A stretch of DNA of 5,903 nt from Candidatus Uhrbacteria bacterium RIFCSPLOWO2_02_FULL_49_11 (GTDB lineage: Bacteria; Patescibacteriota; Patescibacteriia; 2-02-FULL-49-11), in contig MGER01000003.1 in the NCBI GenBank assembly GCA_001791465.1, positions 4,679 through 10,581 on the forward strand, written 5' to 3'. Both the position numbers and the translations under genes were made by a program. Below, piece after piece: positions 4,712 through 5,903 of the stretch. The notes beneath the pieces were generated by a model. The model did not search any database, had not been told where the DNA came from, and was given only the letters and a program-made list of their open reading frames with translations. Position 1 is the stretch's first letter; each line of letters starts with the position of its first letter.

Positions 4712-5903
4712 TCACAATAACCGAATATCGTCAGGAATATACGACAGCCGCTCCCTGGCAAATCCTATCCACTTGGAAAGCACCTCTTGCTCTGGAGCCT
4801 TAAGGTTATATGAGTAATACACGGTCCGTCCTGCAACACGCCTAGTGATCACGTGTCTGTCAGTTGCTTTCTGGAGGTAGGTCACAAACGTCTGCCGGGC
4901 CATGTTCTTTTTGGCGAGTTTGTAGAGAGTCTTAAACTGCATCTCATGACGTTTAATCAGGGGCTTCAGGACGACTTTCTCTTTCTCATCAAGTGCTGTC
5001 CTATCCAAGAAGCCGGCGCGCTTTGAGTCCAGGCTTGTTTTCACGACCGAAATAATTGAGAGGACTAATGCTTCGAGTACGAACGACGTGAAGTGATTAA
5101 GGTTTTTGCGTTCAAGCGAGTAGAGCAGATATCTGTAATACCGTCCCTTTTGTTTGTGGTAGTAGTATGAAGTGCTGTAGAGATTCTTTGCATTAAGTCC
5201 AAGACTTCGAAGCAGTACGTGCTCAAGTATCCTGCATACCCGTTTGTTGCCGTTGTTGAACGGATGCAGGGCATAGAGCGCGGTATGGAATACTCCGATG
5301 TTCGTGATTGACGGATTCTTTTTGAGCCAGCGTACCAGGTATGGTACTCCCTTTGGTATATCCCTGAATGGCGCAGGTACGTAGTTCCCGACGCGGATCT
5401 GATCATTATCACGCCATGTGCCTGATTTGTAGACCGTAAACTCTGGGAGATGGTAACGAAAGATGTCCATGCCTTGCGTGAGCTTGAGATGGATTTGTTT
5501 GATGAGATCGGGTGTTAAGGATTTGATGGTGAACGGTTTAAGGTTCACCTCCTTGAATGTCTTGGCAATGTTGAAGAACTCTAGCTTTTCGTAGTCTTTG
5601 GCCGTGAGTTTCTGTTTGGCAGCAAGCTTTGTACGGATAAAGTCATAATCCCTATGTGTGAGCACGAAATCATAGACTTCTTGCGCCTCGTTGAGAGTGA
5701 GGGTTGAGTTCTCAGCTTTGGAAATGCCAAAAGAAGCGAGAAGCTCATTCTTGCTGATAAGGTGTTTCTCCACTTCTGGATCTATAAACACCTGCTCGAA
5801 TTCCGCCAACTCTTGATCGAGTTCGATAATCTCCTTGTCAGTAAACGGCAGGACGTTTGGAGCCAGGACAAAACTTTCGAGAAATTGCCCAGAAAAGGGC
5901 TTG
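4712..5903 (-). CDS. Fic/Doc family protein, 5' end outside the window
   Basis: The frame is open from the stop at 4712 to the window edge, giving at least 396 residues. The TTG at 5809 is not a credible start, because coding-like sequence (KPFSGQFLESFVLAPNVLPF and on) continues upstream of it. Fic proteins transfer AMP or another nucleotide or phosphate group to target hydroxyls. Numbering from the first visible codon, SKAEN (61-65) followed by TLTLNEA resembles the class II inhibitory-helix motif. YKSGTWRDNDQIRVG (158-172) matches the substrate-binding flap. The catalytic loop is LHPFNNGNKRVCR (212-224; the His codon is at 5264-5266). In place of the usual HPFx[D/E]GNGR, an Asn fills the acidic position and Lys the last-Gly position, as in Doc-type enzymes. 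The C-terminal about 75 residues look like a winged helix (ARQTFVTYLQKATDRHVITR). Two sampled 60-base rows are about 40-43% GC against about 62% in a cbiM row, which hints at a different origin. No antitoxin gene is seen beside the 3' end. Confidence 0.9.
   Translation of the reverse strand, partial: KPFSGQFLESFVLAPNVLPFTDKEIIELDQELAEFEQVFIDPEVEKHLISKNELLASFGISKAENSTLTLNEAQEVYDFVLTHRDYDFIRTKLAAKQKLTAKDYEKLEFFNIAKTFKEVNLKPFTIKSLTPDLIKQIHLKLTQGMDIFRYHLPEFTVYKSGTWRDNDQIRVGNYVPAPFRDIPKGVPYLVRWLKKNPSITNIGVFHTALYALHPFNNGNKRVCRILEHVLLRSLGLNAKNLYSTSYYYHKQKGRYYRYLLYSLERKNLNHFTSFVLEALVLSIISVVKTSLDSKRAGFLDRTALDEKEKVVLKPLIKRHEMQFKTLYKLAKKNMARQTFVTYLQKATDRHVITRRVAGRTVYYSYNLKAPEQEVLSKWIGFARERLSYIPDDIRLL

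Noticed and set aside
4636..4761. In-frame N-terminal extension of CbiM starting at 4761
   Set aside because: It would add 42 residues before MHIPDGFL, whose free N-terminus is needed for metal binding in this family, and it would overlap the Fic gene.
5884..5901. GCCC/GGGC hairpin near the right edge
   Set aside because: It lies inside the open Fic reading frame, has only 4 bp and no associated signal.

Overview
The window is bacterial DNA with seven protein genes, five intergenic gaps under 300 bases, and no rRNA, tRNA, CRISPR array or transposase that I can see. Six genes lie on the minus strand; only the flavodoxin gene is on the plus strand. Small genes, AT-rich leaders without Shine-Dalgarno sequences, an ECF sigma factor paired with an unrecognised membrane protein, and a DUF4349 protein are compatible with a Patescibacteria (CPR) genome. 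That is a low-confidence impression, as no phylogenetic marker is present.

Layout, left to right. Bases 1-149 hold a terminator-like structure with interlocking stems, downstream of a two-gene minus-strand operon: an ECF-type sigma factor (907-1476) followed after 4 bases by a three-pass membrane protein (150-902), a plausible sigma/anti-sigma pair. A short divergent region (1477-1581) carries a good sigma-70-type promoter for a flavodoxin gene (1582-2049), which ends in a strong intrinsic terminator. The convergent gap 2050-2328 then holds copy 1 of a structured repeat. Next on the minus strand are a DUF4349 coiled-coil membrane protein (2329-3390) and a PDGLE-domain protein (3424-3723), then a gap with copy 2 of the repeat, then cbiM (3889-4635), and finally a Fic-family protein (4712 to the window edge), whose start lies outside the window.

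Functionally, cbiM and the PDGLE gene together suggest cobalt or nickel uptake of the energy-coupling-factor type. The ATPase (CbiO) and coupling protein (CbiQ) that normally accompany them are not here. The DUF4349 gene sits where those genes often would be. The sigma factor and membrane protein look like a cell-envelope signalling unit. Flavodoxin is a soluble electron carrier with its own promoter and terminator. The Fic protein is probably a separate nucleotide-transfer or toxin-like enzyme.

The most unusual item is the repeat pair at 2175-2266 and 3751-3841. It has a 40-base identical core inside long arms whose sequences differ between the copies but whose base pairing is kept through four double compensatory changes. 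This indicates selection on a fold rather than on sequence alone, and I do not recognise it as a known element.
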